Shown: positions 9,725-18,796 of the stretch, piece after piece | How positions within the stretch are numbered: the first letter of the stretch is position 1 | Layout of the letters: every line of letters starts with the position of its first letter | Assembly (NCBI RefSeq): GCF_963678635.1 | Contig: NC_087070.1 | Location: forward strand, 39,606,397 to 39,670,396 | Length of the DNA stretch: 64,000 nucleotides | DNA from: Symsagittifera roscoffensis | Lineage: Eukaryota > Xenacoelomorpha > Acoela > Convolutidae | Reading direction: 5' to 3' | Made by a program: the position numbers and the translations under genes | The notes under the pieces: generated by a model | The model's database searches: none | The model's input: only the letters and a program-made list of their open reading frames with translations | What the model was told of the DNA's origin: nothing

Positions 9725-10640
9725 TCGTGACGAGGTCGAACTCGGTGTTTATCCAGGCAACGCGACGTCCATCAATGGTCGTATTACTTGAGTCTCCAAA
9801 CCACGCAGGGAGGACGCTGATTCGGGCGGTATCCATACCTCCAGCCCCTCGTTCATATGTTCTTGAGCCGCACGGTCGAGGTTGAATCGTCCCTTCTTGA
9901 GGAGCTTCATCTACTTCCATGCGTGACTCTGGCCTTGAGCCAGTCACTACCCGTTCTTTGGGCCTAGCTCCTTTCTGCATATCGAGCTCGCGTTGTTGTC
10001 GCTGGATCCTCTCAAGTTTTGCCTGATCTCTCTCGAGAGCCTGCTTCAGCTGCTCACAATTCGCGGCATTCTCCCGCACCCTTTCTGCCTGTAGCTGTTC
10101 AGCTCTCATCATGTCCAGTTCTCTCCGCGCTTGATCCCTCTCAAGCACCGCTTGATCCCAGTCGAGGTTCGCCTAGTTCCTTTCCCGCTGGGTCCTCTCG
10201 AGTTCTCTCTTCATGGCACTGACGTCCGGATAAACTTCCCCCGTCTGCTGTGCCCGTGTCATCGATAGTACTTTACTCGTACTCTGGCTCGTGGACCTGA
10301 CTGATGGTCTGACCGGCAGTGGGAATTCCCCCGCGCCATACTCCGTATTGTTGTTCAGGCCAGGGTTCCTCGCCAAATCGAACCCCCTTATCGCCCCATC
10401 CACGTTCCAGGACAGCCATCTGGTTTGTTCTTGATTGGACACTCCATCATTGGTGTAGCCTACCATCAAAACCGCTTCCGTCGCAGACTCCCGACACTCG
10501 CCCTGTTCCTCCAATTGGAGGATGGCATTCAGCATCACTGCCATTCTCTCGTCCACTTGAGTATAATCCAGGTCCCTCAGCCGCCTGTACAATCCGTCAA
10601 GTGTGGGCTTTTTCATGGACTTCCAGAATCGATCTGCCAT
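9483..10640 (-). pseudogene. N-terminal part of third ORF: coiled coil, broken by a stop and a frameshift
   Basis: Frame from the ATG at 10640 (MADRFW). It has a helical first about 90 residues, a Ser/Arg-rich middle and a long charged heptad-type region rich in Glu, Arg and Gln that predicts a coiled coil. A TAG at 10173-10175 interrupts it, but the same frame continues on both sides, so a single point change explains it. Between about 9665 and 9730 the coding signal moves into the frame that carries the SGNH domain. The whole original protein would have been roughly 1,100 residues. The coiled coil suggests oligomerisation, as in ORF1-type RNA-binding proteins (inference). Confidence 0.65.
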
Positions 10641-10670
10641 TTCTGTGATTTCAATTGAGTCCTTGAGTAT

Positions 10671-10742
10671 TAGCAACTTGAGTTTTACCTGAGCAACTTG
10701 AGTTTTACCTGAGCAACTTGAGTTTTACCTGAGCAACTTGAG
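10671..10742 (-). repeat. 20-bp direct repeat, about 3.5 copies
   Basis: GCAACTTGAGTTTTACCTGA is repeated head to tail just upstream of the third ORF. On the minus (coding) strand each unit contains CAGGTAAAA, a good match to a 5' splice donor. Confidence 0.8.
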
Positions 10743-11098
10743 TTATCTTTTTGAGATATCGTTTTCTTCCTTCAATTGAATATGGATGAGTAGTCAATGT
10801 GAGTTCAACAAATCAATCTGAAAATAACACCCGATTTTTTAGACCGACAAGCTGTGTCCCTAACCAGAAAACCCCATTACTTTTTTGATTAAAAACCCTC
10901 TCCTTTTCGCCCTACTAACATAGTTCAATGGAAATTTTCTAAAAACATGTAGATACATTTTATGTTTTAGCACCATCAATCATTTAAAATAATAATTGTC
11001 ATGCCAATCACCCCTAAGATCCCTTACCTGTTTTGTACCCCAGTACCTAGCTCAAGACTCCTCCCTCACACCCGACTCGATAACACCGTGTACCCGAC
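10743..11098 (-). other. Non-coding gap between pol and third ORF
   Basis: AT-rich, no open frame of interest. With the 20-bp repeats it could hold an internal promoter or splice site for the third ORF, but no specific motif could be proved. No LTR-like TG...CA boundary was seen. Confidence 0.35.
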
Positions 11099-11899
11099 TC
11101 AGGCGATGCTCAAGTAGTACTTCTTATGAAGATACACCACTATCTCAGTTTCTGCAAAGACTACATGTAGGATAGCGTACAATTCCCTTGGGCTCAGTTT
11201 GCCCCTGTTTGGGTTATACACCGGCATTGAGACCTCTGTTCTCCCTCTTTCAATCATGAAGTCTCGTAGTCTTGTTAGTGCCAACATTACGTGATCGGGA
11301 TCAATTGTGTTCCTGTCATTGACCCTCGTCACTAGGAAGCACAGGTATTTCCCCGGGACTTGTGCTACTGATGGTGGGAGCGCTGCCATCCCTCCCAGTC
11401 CTGGTCTCTGTCTGAACAGAAACTCTACGTTCTGGTATTCTCTCTTGAAGTCAGCTTCCAGTCTTGATTTGAAACTCATGTCTGCCGTGATGCAGATCGC
11501 GGTCGTTCTGTTTGACAGGATGAAGTCACTATCTGTTATCATGATGTTTTCCGAGTACTGATTGGGTATTTCAAATTTCGTTTTGAAATTCCGGCCTATG
11601 TTAGGCTCTGGCTCTTCTCTTCCAGCTCCAATTCGCTTGTTTCTCTCACTTCCTTGAGCTTCTTTATCATCAAATTTTCGGTGTGGGTAAGTCCTACCCC
11701 CACTCCCCGGACAAAAATATTTATCGACGTCCCCGTCGTTGTTGTCGGGTCTGAATTGTCCGGTGGAATGTCCAGCGGTCTGTCTGTCGCCGTCCAGCCG
11801 AATAGAGGGTCTTCTGACTTCTTGTGGTTTTCCGCTGACACGTCGACTTGCTGGATACTCTGTCCTCCATGGCCTTCGTCTTTGACGTCGCGTATCCAC
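11099..11899 (-). CDS. Macrodomain-like module at the C-terminal end of pol
   Basis: The last about 145 codons (about 11548 down to 11120) read like a macrodomain of the TARG1/OARD1-ALC1 type. Visible parts are an initial ITDSDFIL strand, a DFKREYQNV helix, a GLGGMAALP turn, a KYLCFLVT strand followed by a loop, a long ALTRLRDFMIERG helix, VSMPVYN, and a closing FAETEIVVY strand. Macrodomains bind or hydrolyse ADP-ribose. The Gly-rich ligand loops are degraded: MSFKSR stands where a GAGIA-type loop is expected and YNPNRGKL where a Gly-Cys-Gly loop is expected. Ligand binding is therefore doubtful. The first about 100 codons overlap the integrase C-terminal frame and are probably not translated; a frameshift near 11.60 kb likely joined the two. 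Moderately sure. Confidence 0.6.
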   Translation of the reverse strand: MDTRRQRRRPWRTEYPASRRVSGKPQEVRRPSIRLDGDRQTAGHSTGQFRPDNNDGDVDKYFCPGSGGRTYPHRKFDDKEAQGSERNKRIGAGREEPEPNIGRNFKTKFEIPNQYSENIMITDSDFILSNRTTAICITADMSFKSRLEADFKREYQNVEFLFRQRPGLGGMAALPPSVAQVPGKYLCFLVTRVNDRNTIDPDHVMLALTRLRDFMIERGRTEVSMPVYNPNRGKLSPRELYAILHVVFAETEIVVYLHKKYYLSIA

Positions 11900-12579
11900 T
11901 CTAGTATCCTCAAGTTCGTGTTCTCCCTCCTCTCTATCTCGCTCTGTTCGAGGTCCGTCTCCATTTCTGGTGTCGAGTAATCTTCCTGCGGATAGTGTCC
12001 ACCATCATCAATGACCTGCCATTCCTCTTCGGCTTCCAGTTCGCCTGCACTCAGTAATTCCTCGCCCAATTTGTCTGGCTGTATCTTGTCAATCAAGAAG
12101 TCATCCCCGTATCTGTTGTATCTCATACCCGTCCGTTTACGATTGCTAGTTCTGGTTCCCGGTGATATTGGTCGATCTGGCTCCATCCACTTCGGCACCT
12201 CATCTTGCTCCGGGTCGTTCCAGTCTTCTTCTGCAAACGATCCTGCTTCAGACTCCACCTCTATCTTTTCATTGTCGTCCAAGCTCAAGTTTTCATTGCC
12301 ATCATTTTTCTCTCTGGTGCCCTTTTCATTCACTTCACACGCTGGCTCTACCACCAGGTACTCGAGACCCTCCATGTATTTCGGTAGGCACCAGTCTTCC
12401 GGGGACGGGACGTGAGGCTTCAGATTTTCGTAATGTGCTGCTCGCCCAGTACTCAAGCGGTAGAACCGTCCTTGTTGATGTACTTCCGTTATCATGAATG
12501 GTCCCCTCCACTTCTTGAGTAGTTTCTTTGTTCCCTTGGGCGGTATGACATTTTGGAAGACCCACACGTACTGGCCCAC
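11596..12579 (-). pseudogene. Integrase C-terminal domain with acidic extension
   Basis: Begins with GQYVWVF and KLLKKWRGPFMI followed by HYENLKPH, the GPY/F module that ends Ty3/gypsy integrases and binds DNA. About 250 further residues are strongly acidic (EEDWNDPEQDE, EEEWQVIDDGG) without recognisable domains, and lead toward the macrodomain-like frame. It is out of frame with the integrase core (12492-13337), the switch lying around 12.55-12.60 kb, so a frameshift splits the integrase. Confidence 0.75.
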
Positions 12580-13337
12580 TTCATATGGTTTTGCTTGTAA
12601 TATTTTTCGTCATATTTCTTGCGTTGTCTCATTTGCGCTTGCGCCGTGTTCCTCCTGCACAGCTCGTTTAGCTCTTGTTGTCTTTTGATTGCTTCCTTCA
12701 TATATGCCTGAGGCGACGTCCTCCTCCCCTCGTATTCCGGGTAGAAGAATGTTAGAGGCAATGCCCTCTCCCTGCCCGTCAACATCATGAAAGGACTGAT
12801 GCCCGTCGTTGAGTGCTGTGTACTGTTGTAGGCTCCTACTACCTGTGGCAGGTATTTGTCCCAGTCCGTCATGTATCTTGAGCAGTACACCCTTAAAACG
12901 TTGACCAGTTTCCTGTTCTGTCTCTCTACCAACACATTGGTCTGTGGATGATAGGTCGTCGAGTGTGCTTGAGCAATGTGCGATCTCTTCATCAATTCTT
13001 TTGTCAAGTCCCCTACAAAAGCTTTGCCGTTGTCCGACTGGAAAGTCATTGGACAACCATACCGCGATATCCAATGCGTTATCAAATGATCACATGTCTC
13101 CTCAGCCGAGGCTGTTTGGCACGGGACCGCTTCCGCCAACTTTGTGAAGTGATCTATTATAACCAGTATCTGGTTATATCCCGACTCCGTCATGCAGATT
13201 TTTTGATGGTCTATCTGCACCACTTCATTGAACTCTGAGCTCTCAACGGACTTGAGAGGAAACTTCATCTTCCTTGGGTCTTTTACCTGGAGACATGCCA
13301 GGCAGGCATTCACCCATCTCTCGCAAGCTTTTCTCAT
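12492..13337 (-). pseudogene. Integrase catalytic core (DD35E)
   Basis: The rve-type core shows all three catalytic acids: Asp43 (VQIDHQ), Asp102 (SDNGKAF) and Glu138 (VERQNR), with exactly 35 residues between the last two. The CLAC pair of the zinc-binding N-domain lies at residues 12-15. The enzyme joins cDNA ends to host DNA. The frame is separated from its HH half (13389-13640) by a TAG and from its GPY/F tail by a frameshift, so the protein is broken although the active site is intact. Confidence 0.88.
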
Positions 13338-13388
13338 TCCTGGCCAATCAAACCTGTGAAGTATCCTTTGTTGTACTTTGTCTATCCC

Positions 13389-13640
13389 CTAGTGGCCCAT
13401 CTGGTCGTGTGATCTGAAAAGCACCTCCTTTTGGTACAATTGTGGTAGTATGATGAGGTTGTGTTTGTGTAATATCTTTTCCTCATCTCTCCTCTTGCAC
13501 GCTACCACCCCATCAGCTGTGTGATAAAATAAGTCTTTCTTCTCTTTATAGAACTGGCTCAAGATCTTGTAGCTGTCTTCCTCAAGTTCCCCCTTCTCCT
13601 TGACCCCCAACTGGATCCATTTGGAGAGGATACTTGTCAT
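13389..13640 (-). pseudogene. Integrase N-terminal zinc-binding region, ends at internal TAG
   Basis: 83 codons ending in a HDQMGH segment, the His-His half of the HHCC zinc finger of retroviral-type integrases. The TAG at 13389-13391 falls exactly where the finger continues, and coding resumes in the same frame with GIDKVQQRI toward the core domain, so this is a single nonsense change. The N-terminal part continues the pol linker. Confidence 0.8.
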
Positions 13641-13644
13641 TTTG

Positions 13645-15663
13645 TCATTCTTCTGGGCTCTCCTTTAGCGCCATGATCTGGGCATTCATCTCACCAGGGC
13701 TGTGGATGTCGTCACTCAGTTTCACGCATATCATCCTTTTCACGATTTTCATGTCGTCTTCTGGTACCAGATTTGTTCTGACGTTTGAGTTGCACAATAG
13801 TTCCCTGAATGGCTTTCTTGAAACCGCTATTCTCTCAAGTTCTTCACCACCTCTTATCTCTTGTATGTCCAGATTGTACGTTCCTGAAGATGGGTCAGTT
13901 TGTAACTTCCTGTCGTGGTGCCTTGTCTTCTCTTCCGCTAATATCATGCACAGACTGTCTTGGCCTTCGCTGCTCTCATCCGAGTCTTCATCCCATTCTT
14001 CACGCTCCCCGGACAATTTTCCTTTTCCGGGTTCCTCTTCTTCTGTGAACCTGGACCACTCCCCGGACTCTTGATCTAGTCCCAGGTGTTCAGTTCCTTC
14101 TTTGAATGTCACTTTCATTTTCCTGACTTTTGTCTGCTCCAGAATATTTTCGGGGATTTTGTCAAATAGTAATCGCACGAAATCTTTGCTATCAGTGACG
14201 CTTCCTTTTGAGGAGTCAGTTTTGTTCGCTGTTTCTTTTCTCCGAAGTATAGTTAGTTCCGGTCCCTCCTGACCCTTCTCTTGGATCACGGGCTTATCAT
14301 CTGATAGTTTCTCGAGCAACCTCATTAAGTCATCATCTATCTGTGCAGCTCCCGCTTCTACCTGGTTAAGATCATAGCCTTTTGCCTTAAGTGTTTCCCT
14401 CACGATCTTCGACTTGAGTATTACCTCTATCGGGATCCTTCTGTTCTTCTTCAAGATGGTTTTTTCAAGAGGCTCTTTTGGTAATTCGGGATGATCTTCA
14501 ATCGGTTTGCCTGATTTGTCCAGCCATCTTGTGAGAGGAAGACTGTCGTACGTTTCCTTGTCCATGAAGGAGAAGCCCTCTTTGATTTCAGGTCTGTCTG
14601 CCTCTCTTTGTTCTTGTCTCTCGTAGAACTCCGTCTTCTTACTCAAGCTGTCAGCAATTTGATGTTTATCCCGTATTCTGTGCTCAATTATCATGTTGTA
14701 TCCGTCCAAGCGAACTATCCACCTCCCAATGTAACTTTGGTCTATTGAGTACGTTTTCAGCCAGCTTAGTGCTCGATTGTCGACCCGCAGCTTGAAGGGC
14801 TCACTGCCTAGGTATGCCCTGTATTTCTCGACAAAGGTGACCACTGCGAACATCTCTGCTTTCGGTGCTCCGTACTTCATTTCTGTGTCACTTAGGACTT
14901 TGCTCCCGTACGCTATTGGTCTCAAGACTGTCTTCCCATTCCATTCTTGTTCCTGATGGAGAATTCCTGAAATCGCAACTACCGATGCATCCGTGTCCAG
15001 CACGTACATCCCCTTCTCAGTCGGCATCCCTAGTACTGGTGCCTCGCATAGCTCTTTCTTTATCCTCTTGAATGACTCTTCTGCTGCGTTGTTCCATGTG
15101 AACTTCTTGCCCTTGTGCCTCATCAATTGTTGCATCGGGTATACCTTGTCCGCGTAGCCTTTGATGAACTCTCTGTAGTAGTTAGCGAAGCCCAGGAAGC
15201 TCATCAATTGGTGTTCCGTCTTCGGTGACTTCCAGGTTAGGACTGCTTCCACGGCGTCTGGATCAGGTCTGATGCCGTGCTTGTCTACCATCCTGCCCAA
15301 GTATTTTATTGAGTCCTTGAGTATCTCGCACTTTGATGGTTTACACTTTAGCCCCGATCTTTTCATGCACGCGAACACCTCGTCAAGTCTCTCAATGTGG
15401 TCTTCTAGTGTTGGCGTCACTATTACCACGTCATCCACGTAGCACATTACCAGATTGCCATACTTCTTTGTCACGCCTATCAGCGCGTGTGCCATCAATC
15501 GCTGAAACGTGGCTGTGGCATTGCAAAGTCCAAACGGCATCCGTTTCCACTGAAACAGACCCAACTCGCAGGCGAACCCTGTCTTGTCCCTGTCCTGCTT
15601 CCGTAGTGGTACCTGCCAAAAGGCCGAGCCTAAATCAAGAGTCGTAAAAAAATTTTGCATCAC
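13645..15663 (-). CDS. Reverse transcriptase palm/thumb, RNase H and long acidic linker
   Basis: 672 codons. RT blocks: TLDLGSAFWQV (first catalytic Asp, residue 10), MPFGLCNATATFQ (42-54), CYVDD (74-78), FLGFANYYR (157-164). RNase H: VLDTDAS (Asp223), Glu270, VDNRALS (Asp295) and IADSLS (Asp338). The enzyme copies element RNA to DNA and removes the RNA template. About 325 residues follow before the integrase finger, acidic and low in complexity (EEWDEDSDESSE); this spacer is far longer than usual. The RT fingers lie in a different frame (15635-15979). The shift occurs in a run of seven T's (RT strand A's) near 15650. Confidence 0.9.
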   Translation of the reverse strand: MMQNFFTTLDLGSAFWQVPLRKQDRDKTGFACELGLFQWKRMPFGLCNATATFQRLMAHALIGVTKKYGNLVMCYVDDVVIVTPTLEDHIERLDEVFACMKRSGLKCKPSKCEILKDSIKYLGRMVDKHGIRPDPDAVEAVLTWKSPKTEHQLMSFLGFANYYREFIKGYADKVYPMQQLMRHKGKKFTWNNAAEESFKRIKKELCEAPVLGMPTEKGMYVLDTDASVVAISGILHQEQEWNGKTVLRPIAYGSKVLSDTEMKYGAPKAEMFAVVTFVEKYRAYLGSEPFKLRVDNRALSWLKTYSIDQSYIGRWIVRLDGYNMIIEHRIRDKHQIADSLSKKTEFYERQEQREADRPEIKEGFSFMDKETYDSLPLTRWLDKSGKPIEDHPELPKEPLEKTILKKNRRIPIEVILKSKIVRETLKAKGYDLNQVEAGAAQIDDDLMRLLEKLSDDKPVIQEKGQEGPELTILRRKETANKTDSSKGSVTDSKDFVRLLFDKIPENILEQTKVRKMKVTFKEGTEHLGLDQESGEWSRFTEEEEPGKGKLSGEREEWDEDSDESSEGQDSLCMILAEEKTRHHDRKLQTDPSSGTYNLDIQEIRGGEELERIAVSRKPFRELLCNSNVRTNLVPEDDMKIVKRMICVKLSDDIHSPGEMNAQIMALKESPEE

Positions 15664-15979
15664 CTAACTTCGAGAGGCTCTCATCAATCCTAGGTATGGG
15701 ATAGGCATCCTTCACCGTGACGGAGTTCAGGTATCGAAAGTCACTACAAAACCTCAACTGGTCGCCTTTCTTTTTGGCCATCACTACTCCACACGCCCAC
15801 GGTGACTTGGATGGTTCTATCATATCATACTCTAGTAACGTTTCGATCTCTTTTCTACACGCCTCCGATTTGTGCGGGGTCATGCGCCTCGCCCCCTCCC
15901 TGTGCGGTACCGCGTTCTCCTCAAGTTCTATTTCATGCTCAACGAAATTGCAACACCCGATATCCGCTTTGTGCTTCAA
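15635..15979 (-). pseudogene. Reverse transcriptase fingers (N-terminal part)
   Basis: Contains the EIETLLEYDMIEPSKSPWA helix, VVMAKKKGDQLRFCSDFRYLN and AYPIPRIDE, typical first RT motifs of Ty3/gypsy elements. It joins the palm frame through a frameshift in a homopolymer near 15650 and the protease frame through another shift near 15.97 kb. Both shifts are single-base in size. Confidence 0.85.
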
Positions 15980-16925
15980 AATCCTCGTTCCGCTCTAGTA
16001 CGTCCTTGATGGCTTCGAGCTGTTCATCTTTCAGTTTGCCCCTCAAATGTTCAATCTCCGGCAGAACCGGTTTATCAGTTTGCATTTCATCTAGTGTGGG
16101 TCGCTCTGGAAAGTTCGAACAGCTCGACAGCCCATCGTCCGTTTCTGACTTAAGTGATTTAATAAGACCTGAAGAATCTTTTATTTTCTGCAATCGTCTC
16201 AAGATACAAATTTTGTCCCTGTGATTGGGACAGTCAACAACTTCATTCTGTTTTGAGTTCTCAATTGTTTCATATCGAGTTTTAACCGGTAAAGCATATC
16301 CCAGTTTCCTCCCTCTCTGTATCGTGATCGGTATATCAAGGGTATTCAACAAGACACTGACGCAGAGGCCGCTCTTCGTTATCGAGAATGATCTTCCTAA
16401 AACAGCAGCACTTTGACTATTAGAATTCGGAACTATACACACTTGCTTATTGTCACTTAATTCATTGTAATTTTTCATCCGCAAGCCTACAATTGCCGCT
16501 TCATTCGCCTTTAGCCTCACCCTCAAGAACACCGGTGCTTTGCTTTCATTTGCTATTATTAAATTTACCGGTTTGATTGCGTACCTCCTATCCGGGTTCC
16601 GTATCCTGAACATTGCGTTGTTTAGATCAATCGCTACATCAAAGTTCCTGATGAAGTCTCTGCCTAAAATAAATTGGTCAGACTCATCTAGGTTTTCTAC
16701 TACAAGAAAACTCATCCACAGGTTACGTTCCCCCAGATTGAGCGCTATTATCGGCGTTCTGCCCAACACGCGCAGGGCCCCTTTGTTCGCAGCCGACAAC
16801 CATATTCTCGAATCTATCAAGTCATCTTTGTTGAAGCCCATTCGTTCCCAAGTTTCGATTGGTATGACACTCAAGACCGCTCCCGTATCAAGTAACCCAC
16901 TTAACTGAGTCTTCTTGCCACTTAT
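15939..16925 (-). pseudogene. Aspartic protease and pol linker
   Basis: The frame contains LLDTGAVLSVIP (about 16867-16900), the catalytic Asp-Thr-Gly of retropepsins. About 70 residues later comes the QFILGRDFI stretch, which is like the conserved second half (I-L-G-x-D) of the fold. A linker of about 200 residues leads toward RT. Retropepsin cuts the Gag and Pol polyproteins. An ATG at 16874 lies after the catalytic motif, so the frame is entered from upstream, not started there. It is out of frame with both neighbours. Confidence 0.82.
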
Positions 16926-16927
16926 GT

Positions 16928-17323
16928 CTATAGCACGTGCCCTGTCACATCTGCCTCTGTCCCGATGTGCATCGCATCTTCTTCAATTATGGCACAGTGT
17001 CCAATCGATCTCACCTTTAATTCTTCCTTCCCTACGTAGATTTGCCCAATTAGGTCTTCATCACATGTTATCATTGTTTTGGTATAGGTGTTGATTTCAT
17101 CTATATTTAACATCACCTCATGTGGACCATAAGCTTCTGTGTATCTGTTATCAACACGTACCGACTTGCTACCCCCTCGCGTGAGTAGTGCTCTCAATGC
17201 TCTAGATTGTGGGCTTATTAAACTCAAGTAATCTGCGTACACATCAATGTGCATTATTGTCTGGTCGCTCGGTTCGCTCAAGTTTCTGGTTACCTCGTGG
17301 CCGCCCACTGTGATTATCGACAT
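16928..17323 (-). CDS. Gag-Pol junction region upstream of protease
   Basis: 131 codons beginning with MSIITVGGHEVTRN and running to a TAG just before the protease frame. No named domain; the GQIYVGKEELKV segment resembles the lead-in of pepsin-like folds. It overlaps the zinc-knuckle frame by 80 bases (17244-17323), as in Gag-Pol frameshift arrangements, but the next frame change before DTGA looks like a mutation. Confidence 0.55.
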   Translation of the reverse strand: MSIITVGGHEVTRNLSEPSDQTIMHIDVYADYLSLISPQSRALRALLTRGGSKSVRVDNRYTEAYGPHEVMLNIDEINTYTKTMITCDEDLIGQIYVGKEELKVRSIGHCAIIEEDAMHIGTEADVTGHVL

Positions 17324-17963
17324 TATTTAGCCCGATTTTTGATATGCCGAATGGTTTTCCTGTCACCATCTTTACAGTGTTACAATTTCCAGTCTTTGTC
17401 GAGCCCGATACAGCCTCTGGTGCTGGCTTCGATCCAGTTAATGCTTCGTTGAAATTCTGCTTCTCGATCTCCTGCTTTAGTCGTTGTTCTATTTCTTTCG
17501 CTGCCAGATCCTGCTTCACCTTGTTGATGGCCTCCGCTGCCGCCTTCTCGTAATCTATTTCTGGGGCTTTCTTCGCCGTGGCCTCTGCTGCACTACCACA
17601 TTGTGTTACAGTTTTCATTGATTTCGTTGGTCCCTCAAGTTTCTTCGTCTCAAACTCACCTTGTCTGTTTCTCTGGTTCTGCACCGCTGCTAGCGCAAAC
17701 TTGTGTTTCGGATGACTCTGATTCTTGACCGCTTCCCAAAACAACGGACAGTCCATCCTGAAGTGCCCTTCTTGGTTGCAGAAGAAGCATCTTGCTCCTA
17801 TTTTGGTGATCAAGCCGCTATAGAACTCGTGTTCTTCCATCTGACTCATATCTTCCTCATCAGGTGCATATCCCAAACTCTTCATGCCCTGTTTGTATGT
17901 CGTGCAATCCGCCACATGATGATCAACTGACCCGCAGTTAGCACACGACCTGCGTTTGTCCAT
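17244..17963 (-). CDS. Gag nucleocapsid with two zinc knuckles
   Basis: Two CCHC boxes are present: CANCGSVDHHVADC near the start and CFFCNQEGHFRMDC at about residue 58, both C-x2-C-x4-H-x4-C. These bind and package element RNA. A Lys/Glu-rich helical region (AAEAINKVKQDLAAKEIEQ) and a Gly/Asn-rich tail follow. The ATG at 17963 is probably not the true start; the frame runs on upstream, and the capsid frame joins it through a single-base shift somewhere around 18.00-18.05 kb. Confidence 0.88.
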   Translation of the reverse strand: MDKRRSCANCGSVDHHVADCTTYKQGMKSLGYAPDEEDMSQMEEHEFYSGLITKIGARCFFCNQEGHFRMDCPLFWEAVKNQSHPKHKFALAAVQNQRNRQGEFETKKLEGPTKSMKTVTQCGSAAEATAKKAPEIDYEKAAAEAINKVKQDLAAKEIEQRLKQEIEKQNFNEALTGSKPAPEAVSGSTKTGNCNTVKMVTGKPFGISKIGLNNVDNHSGRPRGNQKLERTERPDNNAH

Positions 17964-18796
17964 GTCATCTCTGGGCTTGTACCATGGCGACCTCTGTGGC
18001 TGACTTCGATGGATGCATTGATACTCTGTGGCTGGGTGTTCCTGTTGTCTGAGTACGAGTATTTCTTAGGTTTCATCAGCATGTATTCTCTTGACTTCTG
18101 CCTCATCTCTTCTGGAGTTGGCGCATTATCTTTCGACAATGTGTAATACGTTGCTAGCATCGTTCTCAAGTCATCACTCTTTACCCCATCAATGAACTTT
18201 GAGGCTATGCTGAAGTTTCTTTTATTGGTAGATTCTTCTGGGTCACTCCTTCTTCTCAAGCTCTCGAGATCATCTAGGAACCTGTCTATCGATTCGTCAT
18301 CTCTCTGTCTCCTCTTTTCAAATCGCATCATTGCTTGATGACCCTTCATGCCTGAGCCGAATCTATTCAACAGTATTTCAAAGATTTTGTCCGCGGTATC
18401 GCGTTCTTCTTCTTTCTTCGCAACCACGCATTTTAATGCCGTGCCTTCTAAATTGCTGAGTATGGCAGTGCATGCTTGTCTTTCATCGTTCAAGTTGTCC
18501 TGCTCTAGGTGTAATCTCATCACTTCCACCCAAGTATCAATGCATCCATCAGAGTCATCTTTGAATTCTTTTGGCTTTTTGAATGTTTTTCTGGATTTTC
18601 CCTCTCTTCTATCATTCGAGTCAGTGTTCCTCGTGGCGAAGGCCTCTAGAGTTCTATTCATCATCTCCCAAATGCTTGCCCATGTCATAGCATCCGGACC
18701 TGCGTTGCTGTTGGCTGTTGAGTGCCCCGGACCAGTCGTTGTACTTGACGTTCCATTCTTCATGATTGTTTTAGCAGCTGTTGGTGCTATGCTCAC
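17882..18796 (-). CDS. Gag capsid domain
   Basis: Helical retrotransposon-gag fold. After a Lys-rich lead (FKKPKEFK) come DTWVEVMRLHLEQ, ACTAILSNLEGTAL, a helix with the IFEILLNRFG segment, FEKRRQRDDESIDRFLDDLESL and KFIDGVKSDDLRTML, matching the usual order of helices in Ty3/gypsy capsids. It forms the particle shell. The frame does not start with an ATG (GTG at 18796) and clearly continues from the coiled-coil frame upstream, with a shift near 18.79 kb. Confidence 0.82.
   Translation of the reverse strand: MSIAPTAAKTIMKNGTSSTTTGPGHSTANSNAGPDAMTWASIWEMMNRTLEAFATRNTDSNDRREGKSRKTFKKPKEFKDDSDGCIDTWVEVMRLHLEQDNLNDERQACTAILSNLEGTALKCVVAKKEEERDTADKIFEILLNRFGSGMKGHQAMMRFEKRRQRDDESIDRFLDDLESLRRRSDPEESTNKRNFSIASKFIDGVKSDDLRTMLATYYTLSKDNAPTPEEMRQKSREYMLMKPKKYSYSDNRNTQPQSINASIEVSHRGRHGTSPEMTWTNAGRVLTAGQLIIMWRIARHTNRA

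Noticed and set aside
7536-10658. Plus-strand open frames across the third ORF of the element
   Set aside because: They are antisense to the SGNH/coiled-coil coding frame and show no domains.
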